Source of the DNA: Metridium senile
Lineage: Eukaryota; Cnidaria; Anthozoa; Actiniaria; Metridiidae
DNA: 64,000 bases
Direction: 5' to 3'
Assembly: GCA_949775045.1 (NCBI GenBank)
Contig: OX459100.1
Span: forward strand, 2,317,436-2,381,435
The notes under the pieces are model-generated. The model saw only the letters and a program-made list of their open reading frames with translations. It was not told the DNA's origin and searched no databases. The first letter of the stretch is position 1; each line of letters opens with the position of its first letter. Of this stretch, positions 12,701-24,400 are shown one piece after another. A program made the position numbers and the translations under genes.

Positions 12701-12802
12701 TGCACTCCACTTAGTTCAATTACCATTATGAATCACTCTGCTGAGAGCCAATCAGATTGCATGATTTGCTAGTGATTTCAAAATGGATATAATAAAGGAA
12801 GA
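9788..12802. mobile_element. 3-kb foldback element in SLC7 copy 1 intron
   Basis: Two arms of about 1.43 kb (9788-11220 and 11287-12728) are near-perfect inverted copies around a 66-bp centre. A further 74 bp at the right end resembles the centre (TTTCAAAATGGATATAATAAA). The empty site in copy 2 near 62,270 reads GTTACAGGAAG. Here TACA occurs at both borders (9784-9787 and 12803-12806), consistent with a short target duplication. The small ORFs are mirrored in each arm (for example 10704-10928 minus and 11581-11805 plus) and match no family I know. Non-autonomous; inserted after the SLC7 duplication. Confidence 0.85.
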
Positions 12803-12847
12803 TACAGGAAGATATTATTAGGAATATGGGTAAAAAAATACATATTT

Positions 12848-13767
12848 TGTTTAACAAATCGCACATAGTTTTTCATTGTCTGTCCTGTTATTGATCATAG
12901 ATGGCGTCAAAAAATGTTCAAAACTCAAGTGGAACCACGAGCGTAGCGAGTGGTTTCACTGCAAAGTTTTGAACATTTTTTGACGCCATCTATGATCAAT
13001 AACAGGACAGACAATGAAAAACTTTGTGCGATTTGTTTTTTACAACACAAAGCAAACAAGTTTGAAAGTTATATGGCGAATGTGTCACGCATCGAGCTTC
13101 ATGTATGCGAAAATAATCAAATTCAATCACAAAGGAAGGCAACATACAGAAATACAGATAGCATTTTCTTTTCAAAGAGCTAAGTGAAGTTCTAACGCAT
13201 TAAAACAACGACAAAAACGACCATAAAACATTTTACAATCTAGCTTTCAAAACATGGACATGATAAAAAAATACCGTCAAAACATTATCAAATCAAAAAC
13301 TCACAACTTTTTTTCACTTTAAATTAAAAATGGCAAATAAAGTCATTCACACAAGCGCTATAGGAATGGTTTTCATCGAAAATATTTCTGGACATGTTTT
13401 TGATGATAAAAATTTCGACGGCTAGCGACCGTTGAAAATTTGACAAAAAAAGTTGAAAAATTATATAAAATACAAATGACAAACAATTGATGCAAACATA
13501 GTGACATTTATTGCAATTTTCTACTTACGTTAAGTCAATTCCCATTCATAATCTCTTCATAAACATGTTTTTATGGGACTTTTTTGGAGGAAAAACCTTC
13601 GTGTAAATCGCAAACTTTCCTTTGACTTTGCACAAGTGTTGCGTGACACGATGACGTAATCTATTGTCAATAGCCAAAAATGACGCCATTTCATGTGTCT
13701 GTCCTTTTATTGAACATAGCTCTCAGCCAATCAGCTTGCGAGATTTCACACAAGTGTTGTAAAAAAC
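12848..13767. mobile_element. 0.9-kb insertion with a perfect 190-bp hairpin
   Basis: Absent from copy 2, where TATTTTGT continues to AACTCTTTTCC. The left end forms a hairpin (about 12,855-13,040) with arms containing ATTGATCATAGATGGCGTCA. Boundaries are approximate. The interior shows no recognisable gene; the 77-aa frame at 12,950 is the hairpin itself plus flanking sequence. Confidence 0.7.
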
Positions 13768-13956
13768 TCTTTTCCTTATGATCCAAAGATTATTTACACT
13801 GATCAGACTTCTGTAAGCAACAAACATCTGTGCCAAGTGTTTGCTCAAACATCCATGTTTATGGGTATCTGTGATACAAGGCCATTTTTTATACCCTTGA
13901 GTATTTAGTGTCTTTTTCTTCTATTCTTCTCATGTATTCTCTTTGATATCCTATAG

Positions 13957-14060
13957 AGTATTGGCAATGCCTATCTTGGTCCTGTCAACTGGATTATTCC
14001 TATTTTTGTAGCAGCCTCTACCTTTGGTACTGTCAATGGAGTTGCCTTTACAAGTGGAAG
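13957..14060 (+). CDS. SLC7 copy 1 exon 6
   Basis: Encodes [20 protein letters not shown], then [15 protein letters not shown], the conserved helix and 'FGxxNG' turn of the SLC7 light chains. Acceptor CTATAG, donor GTATTT. The next exon lies 29.5 kb downstream. Confidence 0.9.
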
Positions 14061-14422
14061 GTATTTAACAGCTACAGTTGTATTTATTTAAGTGTCTTGC
14101 TTGTTTAGCTTTCCCCGGGAAGATAGATAGATAGATGTAGGAACTTTATTGAATACTTTGCTAATTTTGTATTACAAAATAAATCACTGAAATATTTTTG
14201 CGTAAATACATAAATAAAATTAATTAATTAATAAATATTAATAGAGGAATAAAGTGATTCCACGTCTGTTGAAAAATTGGCCTTGGAGGTGTGGTTTTTT
14301 TTTTGTAACAAATGATTGGCCAGAAGCAATCGCATGGTGCAAAAAAAAAAGATAGGATGTCAAACTTGTTAACATTTAACCACTCTTGTGAGTTCAATAA
14401 CAAAAATCATACACACACACAC

Positions 14423-14801
14423 GAGGAAGTCTCGGTAAAAGCGGTCTGCTGCATTTCGGGTCAGAAAAAAGTTTGGCCTCAAACTTTTACCATAAAATGG
14501 CACATACCAGTGAGTTATCACAAGCAACTTGGTTTTTGCGAAATTCCTCAAAATGATTTTTTTACAGCGCATTTCTCCTAGACCACCGAATTCGCTAAAT
14601 TTGCATCTATCGTCAATCCAAAATTACACATTTTTGGCACCTCACAACTCACAAAATATGAAACGCTTGGCCAAACTTTTTTATCCAAAGCTTGTACAAT
14701 TATTTAAGTACAACATTCAAAAACAATTTTGAATATCAAGCAAAAGGGAAAGAAGCACAATATAGTAAGTGATACGTGTTTTCGGCTTTTATAAATTATT
14801 A
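14423..14801 (+). repeat. left TIR of the composite insertion
   Basis: About 380 bp, inverted relative to 43,077-43,453 at high identity, with small indels. The short frames inside match in both copies and are not genes. Confidence 0.8.
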
Positions 14802-16100
14802 AAAAATGTCCCTCACTAAGTAGCTTATATCTCGAAAGTCCAGCACGATAAACTTTCAATTTTAATTGCAATCCACTAGCCTAGGGTTGGTTAAGGTAGA
14901 TTTATAAAAACATGTTGTGGTTTTGATCTGTATTCTGTACAGCAACCTCAAACTTTCTGTGATTTTTACTAATTTGATGCATGAAATATGCAAATTAGGC
15001 TGGGAAAAAAATCTAACTAAACGTTATTATTTCCTTTAATTTTATTAGCGAAGCTCCCGGAGCACCATACTTAAGAAAAAATGGTAATGCATCGAGTTGA
15101 TTTTCGATGGTTTTCACGCAGGAATCCCAAGCGTACGTCCGTCGTCCGACGTCCGACGTCCGCGCCCATCGCGATGCTGATTGGTTGTTATATTTCGGTG
15201 GGAACGAAAGTGACGCGCGCGCCAAATAGCGCTAGGTTATTCTTTTAATTTATCGACAAAAAAAGTAAAAAAAAAAACAACAACAAAATAGCAGAGCTTA
15301 CATTAATACAAAATAACAACGGAGAAAGATGAACTTCGAAGAACAAAGAGAGTTTTGACCGAAGAAGAACATAAACTCGAAGGACACAAAAACGAAGAAA
15401 TTATACTAAAGAAAAGCAGAAAAGACTGATTCCAAAAGATCAAGAAAACCTATTTGTAGATACCTTCGTGGAAGAATATTAAAAGACAACAGCAATTCAA
15501 AAAAAAATTGATAAAGAAGCGACCTTGTTTGTTATGAAAATTAACTGTCTTCAAATCTTCCCTCGGCACAGTTTATTGAAGGATTTTCAAGCTTGGCAGT
15601 TGAACTATGAACAATGTTTTTAAACCATCAAAATTCAAGTACATACATTTATTCGTCAAAATATGATCAATGTCATTGAAGAGAAGAAAACCTCAGGAAA
15701 ATAATCACCGATAAAGTAAGTTCAAGATTATTATTTGTTTCAAGTTTTTGAGAGAAAAAAAAATGCTTAAGTCTTAATTTGATATAACGAGCGTGAAAAA
15801 AAAAAAAACACCTCAAAACTCAAAAAGGAAAAATCCGTTCTCTGTTTTATTATAGAAAGAAAAGAGAAAAGGTTTATCTCCATTTTATTTACTTTTTGAG
15901 ATAAAAACCGTACATGAAACGATGTTTGTGCATGTGTAAATTGTACTTTGGTCGATTGAAAGGTGTTTATTTATGTACACCTTAAACCTCATAAACAGAA
16001 AACATCAAAGATAAATTGAAATACAAACACAATTTAAATTGGTTGATTAACTGCTGTTTATTTAGCAATATTGACTATTTTATGCTTACTAAACAAGCTT
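14802..16100. other. stretch without recognised genes
   Basis: AT-rich sequence with A-runs and a GA-rich part (15,300-15,560). I see no gene, RNA or tidy repeat apart from a short GTCCGACGTCCGACGTCC duplication near 15,140. Confidence 0.5.
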
Positions 16101-16109
16101 TTTTAGTAA

Positions 16110-18310
16110 TTTTTACTTCGATTTTTTTTGTCGTACGTGCGATTCCGCGCGACCGAAAAATTGCTTGCAAAAAGCCACAGGAATCCCATCCGCGCGCATT
16201 CAAACAAATACACCACAGGAACCCCAACCGCGCGCTCAATCCTAACAAAAGATACTTATTCCAATATGGCGCTCGGCGCGCGGTTAAAAATAACTTTATT
16301 GTCATTACAAAAAAATCCTCAGATAGAATAGTTGGGCTGCCTGTGAGCGATCGTGAAAATATCGATCGAGACTACATTCACGCTCATTCACCGATACAGC
16401 CGAAAAAGGTGTTGATTACAGTCTTGCATTTAACTTTTGCATTGTAAAAATGACTTAAAACTCAAAGAAAGAAAACAAGAGAATGTATTTTATTGTGAAA
16501 AATCATGGGATAGTGAATCAAGAGTAAAAAAGATCGTGATTTGCACTGCAGTGGCTGGCTACAGTGATTTGAGTTTTCATTCAAAACACCTGATTCAAGT
16601 GTCACTGAGCACTTGCTTTTGAAGTCAACGATGCTCTTCACCATAAAAAAAAAAAAAAAACAGGGAAAGCTTTTCTAGTAGCCTGGTGTTTACAGGTAAT
16701 TATTGGAGTTGAAGTTTTTATGTCAAAACGAACAATATTATCTTGTTCAAACCAACTAAAACCCGAACTAAACAGTGAATTTGTGATGGCCGCTTTGCGA
16801 AGTTTTCCACTTGATTGGATCAAATTAAAAAAGTTATTTCGTGAAAACTTTAGCTAGTTTAGCGGTTCAAACAATAATACATTTGCTATGAAAGTGTGAA
16901 GCGTTGATAGTTGTATTTTATAAACTATTTTCGAAAAACTGTAAAAGCTAAAACATTATCTTTACAGATTTTAATTATTAAATACACTTTGAACACAATT
17001 TTTTCACATTGTAAAATATATTAACTATATGTTTAGCATTTCAATAAACTTGGAAAGAAATTTCACACACTGGCTGTTTGCTTTTGTTAGAGGTTTACTT
17101 AGTGAAAATCCGTATAAGAAAATAAAACTTGTTTCAAAAGAAAAGTTTGAATATGATAAGTTTTTCTCCCGGGGTTTTTCTTTGGCGAGTCAGTCGATTG
17201 CTTCTCGCGTCCTTCTCGGCGCTCGTCGCTGAGTCTTCGCCGTCACCACAAGCTGCGGCGCACATCTATCCAGGATCCATCCACGGCATCTAGTTTCAGG
17301 CCTTGTATCAAGATACTACTTTCTTCGATTTTTCTGTCGTACGTGCGATTCCGCGCGACCGAAAAATTGCTTGCAAAAAGCTTGATACAAGGTCTGAAAC
17401 TTGATGGCGTGGATGGATAGATGTGCGCCGCAGCTTGTGGTGACGGCGAAGACTCAGCTGACTCGCCAAAGAAAAACCCCGGGAGAAAAACTTATCATAT
17501 TCAAACTTTTCTTTTGAAACAAGTTTTATTTTCTTATACGGATTTTCACTAAGTAAACCTCTAACAAAAACAAACAACCAGTGTGTGAAATTTCTTTCCA
17601 AGTTTATTGAAATGCTAAACATAGTTAATATATTTTACAATGTGAAAAAATTGTGTTCAAAGTGTATTTAATAATTAAAATCTGTAAAGATAATGTCTTA
17701 GCTTTTACACTAGTTTTTCGAAAATAGTTTATAAAATACAACTATCAACGCTTCACACTTTCATAGCAAATGTATTATTGTTTGAACCGCTAAACTAACT
17801 AAAGTTTTCACGAAATAACTTTTTTAATTTGATCCAACCAAGTGGAAAACTTCGCAAAGCGGCCATCACCGACAAATTCACTGGTTAGTTCGGGTTTTAG
17901 TTGGTTTGAACAAGATAATATTATTCGTTTTGACATACAAACTTCAACTTCCATAATTACCTGTACACACCAGGCTACTAGAAAAGCTTTCCCTCGTTTT
18001 TTTTTTATGGTGAAGAGCATCGTCGACTTCAAAAGCAAGTGCTCAGTGACACTTGAATTAATCAGGTGTTTTGAATGAAAACTCAAATCACTGTAGCCAG
18101 CCACTGCAGTGCAAATCACAATCTTTTTTACTCTTGATTCACCATCCCATGATTTTTCACAATAAAATGCATTCTCTTGTTTTCTTTCTTTGAGTTTTAA
18201 GTCATTTTTACAATGCAAAAGTTTAACTGCAAGACTGTAATCAACACCTTTTTCGTCTGTATCGGTGAATGAGCGTGAATGTAGTCTCGATCGATCGCTC
18301 CACGATTGTA
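16110..18310. repeat. inverted-repeat cluster of the CACAGGCAGCCC family
   Basis: A palindrome with arms about 16,347-17,270 and 17,395-18,300. It is preceded by a 230-bp module (16,110-16,346) with GATTCCGCGCGACCGAAAA and ending TTGGGCTGCCTGTG. The same modules recur at 42,880-43,068, 52,991-53,200 (inverted) and 54,690-54,915. The 61-136-aa frames in the arms mirror each other and are not supported as genes. Confidence 0.7.
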
Positions 18311-19180
18311 AAATTTCCGAAATCCGTCACCACAACCTGCGACGCACCTCGGTTCCATGCTGCCCTTTTTACTCGGGATTCCAAAATGACGCGCACGCGC
18401 AGTATCGTCCAAGTTCTGAGTTACTTCAATTTCGGCAGCCATTTTGTTTCTGTCTTTGACAGTACAGTGTTTTAGTAATCAATGTCTTTAAATACGCTCA
18501 AATCGCTTGCAAATCCACACACCATTCGCGGTATAGCCACACTAAAAGATGTCGAGCGTTTTCGGAAAGGAGATTTAGAGAGACGCCGCGAATCTATCGT
18601 CAAACTGACTATGAAAATGCCTATCGTGAAACTTTATCGTGAACTATCTATCCAAAAAGCTAACTATGTATTCATAGCGAATTATAATCAAACTTATACA
18701 AAGCTCAACTACAGAATGTGAACAAAGGTCTACCGAAGAAAAAAAGAGGATTGCAAACGGCATTTTAAGCGAAGAAGATTCAAGACTAGCGACTTGTGTT
18801 TACAGTCAACCATGGGACTCAAAGTAAGGCCGCCTTCTCAAAAATGATGACTTCTTTCATTTTTATTATTTTTATTTCAAGGAAGTATTTTCTGTTTTTC
18901 CTATTTGATATTAGTCTTTATTAGGGTACAAAACAGTCAAGTTCTTCGACTGCTACACGCAAACTATTGTCATTTCATCGTTCAGTGATTGTGATATATT
19001 AAACTAGTTGTTTAACTGTACAGGTATGAATGTATATATAAATGGTGCAGAAGTCACAATAAAGATTATAAATAATACCAGATCTCGTTTAATATCCAAG
19101 GTTTGTTTATTATAATTAATTTCGCTGTCATCATAGTCGTGAGACAAGTAGAATATCAACACCATTAATAAAGCCGTAGT
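18310..19180. other. stretch without recognised genes
   Basis: Contains one open frame of 79 codons (18,482-18,721, plus) starting MSLNTLKSLANPHTIRG. I recognise no domain and no homologous context, so I do not call it a gene. Confidence 0.4.
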
Positions 19181-20226
19181 AAGGTGGATCAAAACTTTCG
19201 CAAAGCAGATTTCTTGATTTTTTTAACTCGCTCGCTTCGCAAAAGTATCGCGCCAATTTAACTGAAATTTTGATATAATATAATTTGGTTATTCTACCTT
19301 TTAGCGATGTACTTTATTTGTACATTTTCTTAGTGGTTTCTTAAAAACAGTGGATTTTCAAACGACGGTATTTTTAGTTTTTACCGATTATTTCCAAATC
19401 CAACAGTCCGATCTTTGACTAATCTGTGTCGTTATGCAAATATTTCTCCGAACGCGAGGATGTGGAACGGCCGAGTTCAGTGTTGTTGCTCGTAATAGAA
19501 TAAATTATCAGAAGCGATATGCGATGCTTAGATACACCTAGATTCAAAAAATGTTTTCTCCAAAGTTAGGATAGGACAAGCCGTACAAATTTCACTGATA
19601 TTTAGATAAAGCCTGGGACTACTGATATGGGGAATCTAAAAGAAATCTCTGGAGCCGTTTTGAAGAAAACAAGAAAATTGTGATTTTTAAAGAAAGTTTA
19701 CTTTTTGCCGTCTCCACCTACTTTCAGTTAAAAAAATATTACTCCTTTAATTTCAAAGCTATGAAACTGAAATTTTGATATGTTTATCAAAAATAATTGA
19801 GCATTAATATATCGAAAGTTCAAGGCAATCCTATGTATTTTATTAATTCTAAGGCTCAATACTTTATATGCTTCAGATTTCGGCCTCAATTTCGAACCAT
19901 GTTCATATCTTTTTTTCTAGCCCAGAGTTTCCAACTAAATTCACAGCAATTATAGCTGTATAAGTGATTATAAGATTCTGAAATTCTGATAACGATCGGA
20001 CTGTTGGATTTGGAAATAATCGGTAAAAACTAAAAATACCGTCGTTTGAAAATCCACTGTTTCCAAGAAACCAGTACGAAAATTTACAAATAATGTACAT
20101 CGCTAATAGGTAGAATAACCAAATTATATTATATCAAAATTTCAGTTAAATTGGCGCGACACTTTTGGGAAGCGAGCGAGTTTAAAAAATCAAGAAATCT
20201 GCTTTGCGAAAGTTTTGATCCACCTT
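19181..20226. mobile_element. foldback MITE, AAGGTGGATC ends
   Basis: Terminal inverted repeats of about 235 bp: 19181-19415 and about 19,992-20226. The left starts AAGGTGGATCAAAACTTTCG and the right ends with its complement. The unique centre has no coding potential. Confidence 0.8.
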
Positions 20227-20528
20227 AAACACCAAAAGTAGGAAGCTTAGACGGTTTGTTTATCATAGAATCCGCTCAAATATACCAACGTCTTCTGAGT
20301 TACATAATTATATTAAGTGTGCAAAGGTCAAAATAGAGCATTATTCTTCAAAGTTCAAGGGGATTGGGACACAAGCATTTATTTCTCAAAAAAGGTTCAA
20401 ATGCAAAGCCAGTCGGTATATATCGTCCCTTTCTTGTAATAGACCGATGTCTCTCAATAAGACTCAGTCACATGTAATGAATTACTGTAAATGTAAACTA
20501 TATTATGATGTAGAGAAGTATACTGGTC

Positions 20529-20537
20529 CTAAAACAC
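20529..20537 (+). repeat. putative target-site duplication, left
   Basis: CTAAAACAC, repeated in direct orientation at 36,033-36,041 just outside the right TIR. Confidence 0.6.
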
Positions 20538-21425
20538 CCCAAAGTGAAGCTGGACTGAGATTCGGAGCCTGAGATTCACATTGCCTCAGATTCACATTCA
20601 TTTCCGGGGGGAGGTCAACAAGGTCAGTTTAAAAAAAACTTTATTACAACAACACAACTGCTCAATTTAAAGTTGCAAATCAGATATGTAGTTATTACTT
20701 GGATTCAATTTATTAAATCAATTTAGGGACGATATATAAAACTTATTATACGAAAAGTTATATTTTACGCTCCAGCCTGAGATTCAAAGCAAAAGCCTTA
20801 GATTCAAATCTCTAGCTATAGCCTGACATTCGAAACTCCAGCCTTAGATTCAAAACTACAGTCTTAGATTACAAATTACAGCCTTATTGATTTAAATATC
20901 TAGCCTGACATTCGAAACTCAAGCCTTAGATTCAATAATAACAACAGCCTTAGATTCAAAACTCCAGCCTTAGATTCAAATATCTACGGCCTTAGATTCA
21001 AAATTAACAGCCTGACCGAAACTCCTGTCTTAGATTCAAAAACAACTGCCTTAGATTCAAAACAACAGCCTTAGATTCAACTTACAGCTAGCCTTAGATC
21101 ATATTACGGCCCGTGAATCTCAGGCAGTAGTATACAAGAGCCGGAGGAAGGACAAAAGTTCAAAACGCATCGCAAAATTCAAATTTGAAATTTTTTAAAT
21201 TGTCATGACCCGCCCCAACCACCACGACATTACCATAGAGAAAAGCCCTATGATAACGAATATAAAAAACAGATTTAAAGGCATAGACGCTACGATACAA
21301 ATGGAATCCAAAACAATGAAGCAGTTACTAATCGTGGCAAAAGAGCGAGGCATTCCGATACATTCGAGGATGCGCAAAGCCGAACTCATCGAGGCGCTGG
21401 GAGCCGCGCCACCACCGGTTCAAAG
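20538..21425 (+). repeat. Polinton left terminal inverted repeat
   Basis: Matches the right end in inverse orientation. It begins CCAAAGTGAAGCTGG and contains CATTTCCGGGGGGAGGTCAA. At about 20,760-21,110 is an array of GCCTTAGATTCAAA-type units. The repeat continues through the PolB start codon to about codon 50, then with lower identity to about 21,425. Confidence 0.9.
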
Positions 21426-24400
21426 ACCAGTCGCGTCCTCGAATGTATCGGATCAATCGATACCCGAGATTGACGTTCCCATACCCCAACCCGTTCAGAG
21501 CTCTAATCAATCGCTACTCAGACGCTTAGTAGGTAGAGTAAGAGGAGTTGCCACATCAGTAAAGAAAGAGATAAATAAGTTTACAGATTGGCTTTCATCT
21601 TATATCCCTACTACTGTCAAAAAGACTGTAAACAAACAAGTTGACAACTTGAAGGAACGAGTAAATCGCATTTTCAAAAGATCAGATCGAACTGCACCTG
21701 CACTTCAACAAACTGCACCCAAACTTCATCAAACGGCGATGAAGGGATATCTGAAAACATACAGGATTGATGGAGAAAAGGGGTACGATCCCAAGACGTT
21801 CCTCACTAAGGTCAAACCAAAAGTTCTTGAGCTCATCAACCAACAGAAGAGACCCATCAAGGTCAAGTTTATCTTGACTTGCAAGTTCATAAAAGAGAAT
21901 CCGGCTACTGACCAGATTGACGAAGATTCGGGGCACTTCCATTCCAAAGTTGAAAAAGTGTACGAATCGACCGATTTCTCCGACTTGTTCAATACAATGA
22001 CAGATCTCATACTTGAATCGTTCGAGAATTTTCAAAACCAAGGCTCCGGATGGCAGTTTGACCAAGTCGAACACTTTGACATCCACATCGATCCCCACGA
22101 ACCGCTTTCCGGGACTTCCTACATCCCCCTACCAAGACATTTAGCGCTAAAGAAGGCGATCATCAACGTTAAGAACGTGAACGATCACGAGTGTTTCAAG
22201 TGGGCAGTCACCTCTGCTATATACAAACAAAAAGTTCATCCTGAACAACTAAATAAAGGAATGAGAGAGAACTCTAAAAAGTTCGACTGGACGGGTATAG
22301 AGTTTCCCGTCTCTCTGAAACAGATCGATCAGTTCGAAAAGCAAAATAACTATGCGATTAACGTCTACGGATACGAAGGTGATGTATACCCTCTGAGAGT
22401 CAGCGAGAAACATGTTGAGACGGAGCAAGATCATGTGATCAACTTACTCCTAATATCGAACGATGCAACAAACCACTACTGTTGGATTAAGAACATGTCA
22501 AGACTGTTATCCTCTCAGATTAACAATCACCAACACGCTCGTTTATTTTGTTACAGGTGTCTAAACTCATTCCAGTCAAAGACCTCATTAGAAAAACATC
22601 TCGAATACTGCACCAAAAACGAAGCGGTCAAGATTGAGATGCCCGTAGACAAAGATGGCAATCCCAGATGTTTATTTTTTAAGAACATCAACAGAAAGAT
22701 GCGAGTCCCCTTTGTCGTCTATGCCGACTTTGAGTGCTTTACAGAGAACGTAGACACATGTTCCCCAGACGAAAGTAAAAGCTTTACAAAGCAATACCAG
22801 AAACACAAACCATCGGGCTACTGCTATCTCATCAAGTGCTTTGACGACCAAATATTTTCCCCCAAGCTTGTACGATACACGGCCCAATCCCCAGACGAGG
22901 ATATCCCACAGATGTTTGTAGAAAGTCTAGAGAGGGACATTAAGGAGATCTACAATACGTTCAAATTCCCGAAAAAGGTGAAAATGAGCGAGAAAGATAA
23001 AATCGCACATGACAGGTCCACTCACTGTCACATCTGTGAGGGCAAATTGGGAGAAGATAAGGTATTGGACCACTGCCACCTCACGGGAAAGTACAGAGGT
23101 GCTGCCCACAACGAATGCAACCTTCAATACAAAATTCCAAAGTTCTTTCCGGTCATCTTTCACAACCTATCCGGTTACGATTCACATCTTTTCATCAAGA
23201 ACCTTGGCACATCGAAAGGTAAAATAAACTGCATACCGAATAACGAGGAAAAATACATCAGTTTCACAAAGCAGATAGTTGTGGACGAATTCACAAACAA
23301 GGATGGAAAAGCCTGTACCGTAAAACGCGACATTAGATTCATCGACAGTCTGAAATTCATGGCGAGCAGTCTTGACAGTTTAGTTTATAATCTTACTAAA
23401 TGCGGAAAGTGTGAGGCCTGTAAGCCGGGAGATTGTATAAAGAGATACATAAAAGATAAAAGGGTCGTTAAGTATAAAGGTATTGGTAGGTGTGAACAAT
23501 GTAAGAATTGTCTGTTGGCTAGGAGCAAGTGTCTTTCTCCAACAGATAAGAACCTAGCTGAAACGAAAAAGTATTTTGTAGATGGGGCGGATGTGATGTT
23601 GAGAAAGGGAGTATTCCCATACGACTGGTTTGATGGCTTCGACAGACTCGACGCAACCCAAATACCGCCAAAGGAGGCATTCTACTCTAGACTCACCGAC
23701 ACCGACATAAGTGAGGACGACCACCAGCACGCACAAAAGGTGTGGGAAACCTTCAAGATGAAAACAATGAGGGACTACCACGACCTCTACCTCGAGTCAG
23801 ATGTCCTCCTGTTGGCCGACGTCTTCGAGAACTTTCGAGATGTTTGCAGCAAAAACTATGGGTTAGACCCTGCTTGGTATTACACGGCACCAGGACTGGC
23901 ATGGGACGCAGCGTTAAAGTTAACGAAAGTCAAACTAGAGCTTCTCACCGACCCCGACATGTTGCTCATGATCGAGAAAGGCATTCGAGGGGGCGTGTCT
24001 ATGATATCTACTAGGTATGGTAAAGCCAACAACAGATACATGAAAGAGTACGATAAGAAGGAACCATCAAAATATATCGCGTACCTCGATGCAAACAATC
24101 TCTACGGATGGGCGATGTGTTTACTCCTACCAACTCACGGTTTTAGATGGATGACTGACCAAGAGCTTACAGACTGGAAAAACTACCCATGCATACTTGA
24201 GGTAGACCTGGAGTGTCCTCAACACCTACACGACTCACACAACGACTATCCGCTGGCCCCAGAGTCTGTCAAGATCGGCAAGGTTTACAAGTTAATCCCA
24301 AACCTCAACAACAAAACAAAGTACGTAATTCATCACAAGACCTTGAAACTGTACGAAAGCCTCGGGCTAAAAGTCACCAAGATTCACAGGGGCATCACAT

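Noticed and set aside
21682..22098. 138-codon and other minus-strand frames inside PolB
   Set aside because: Antisense shadows of a high-GC gene; no domain, no upstream signal.
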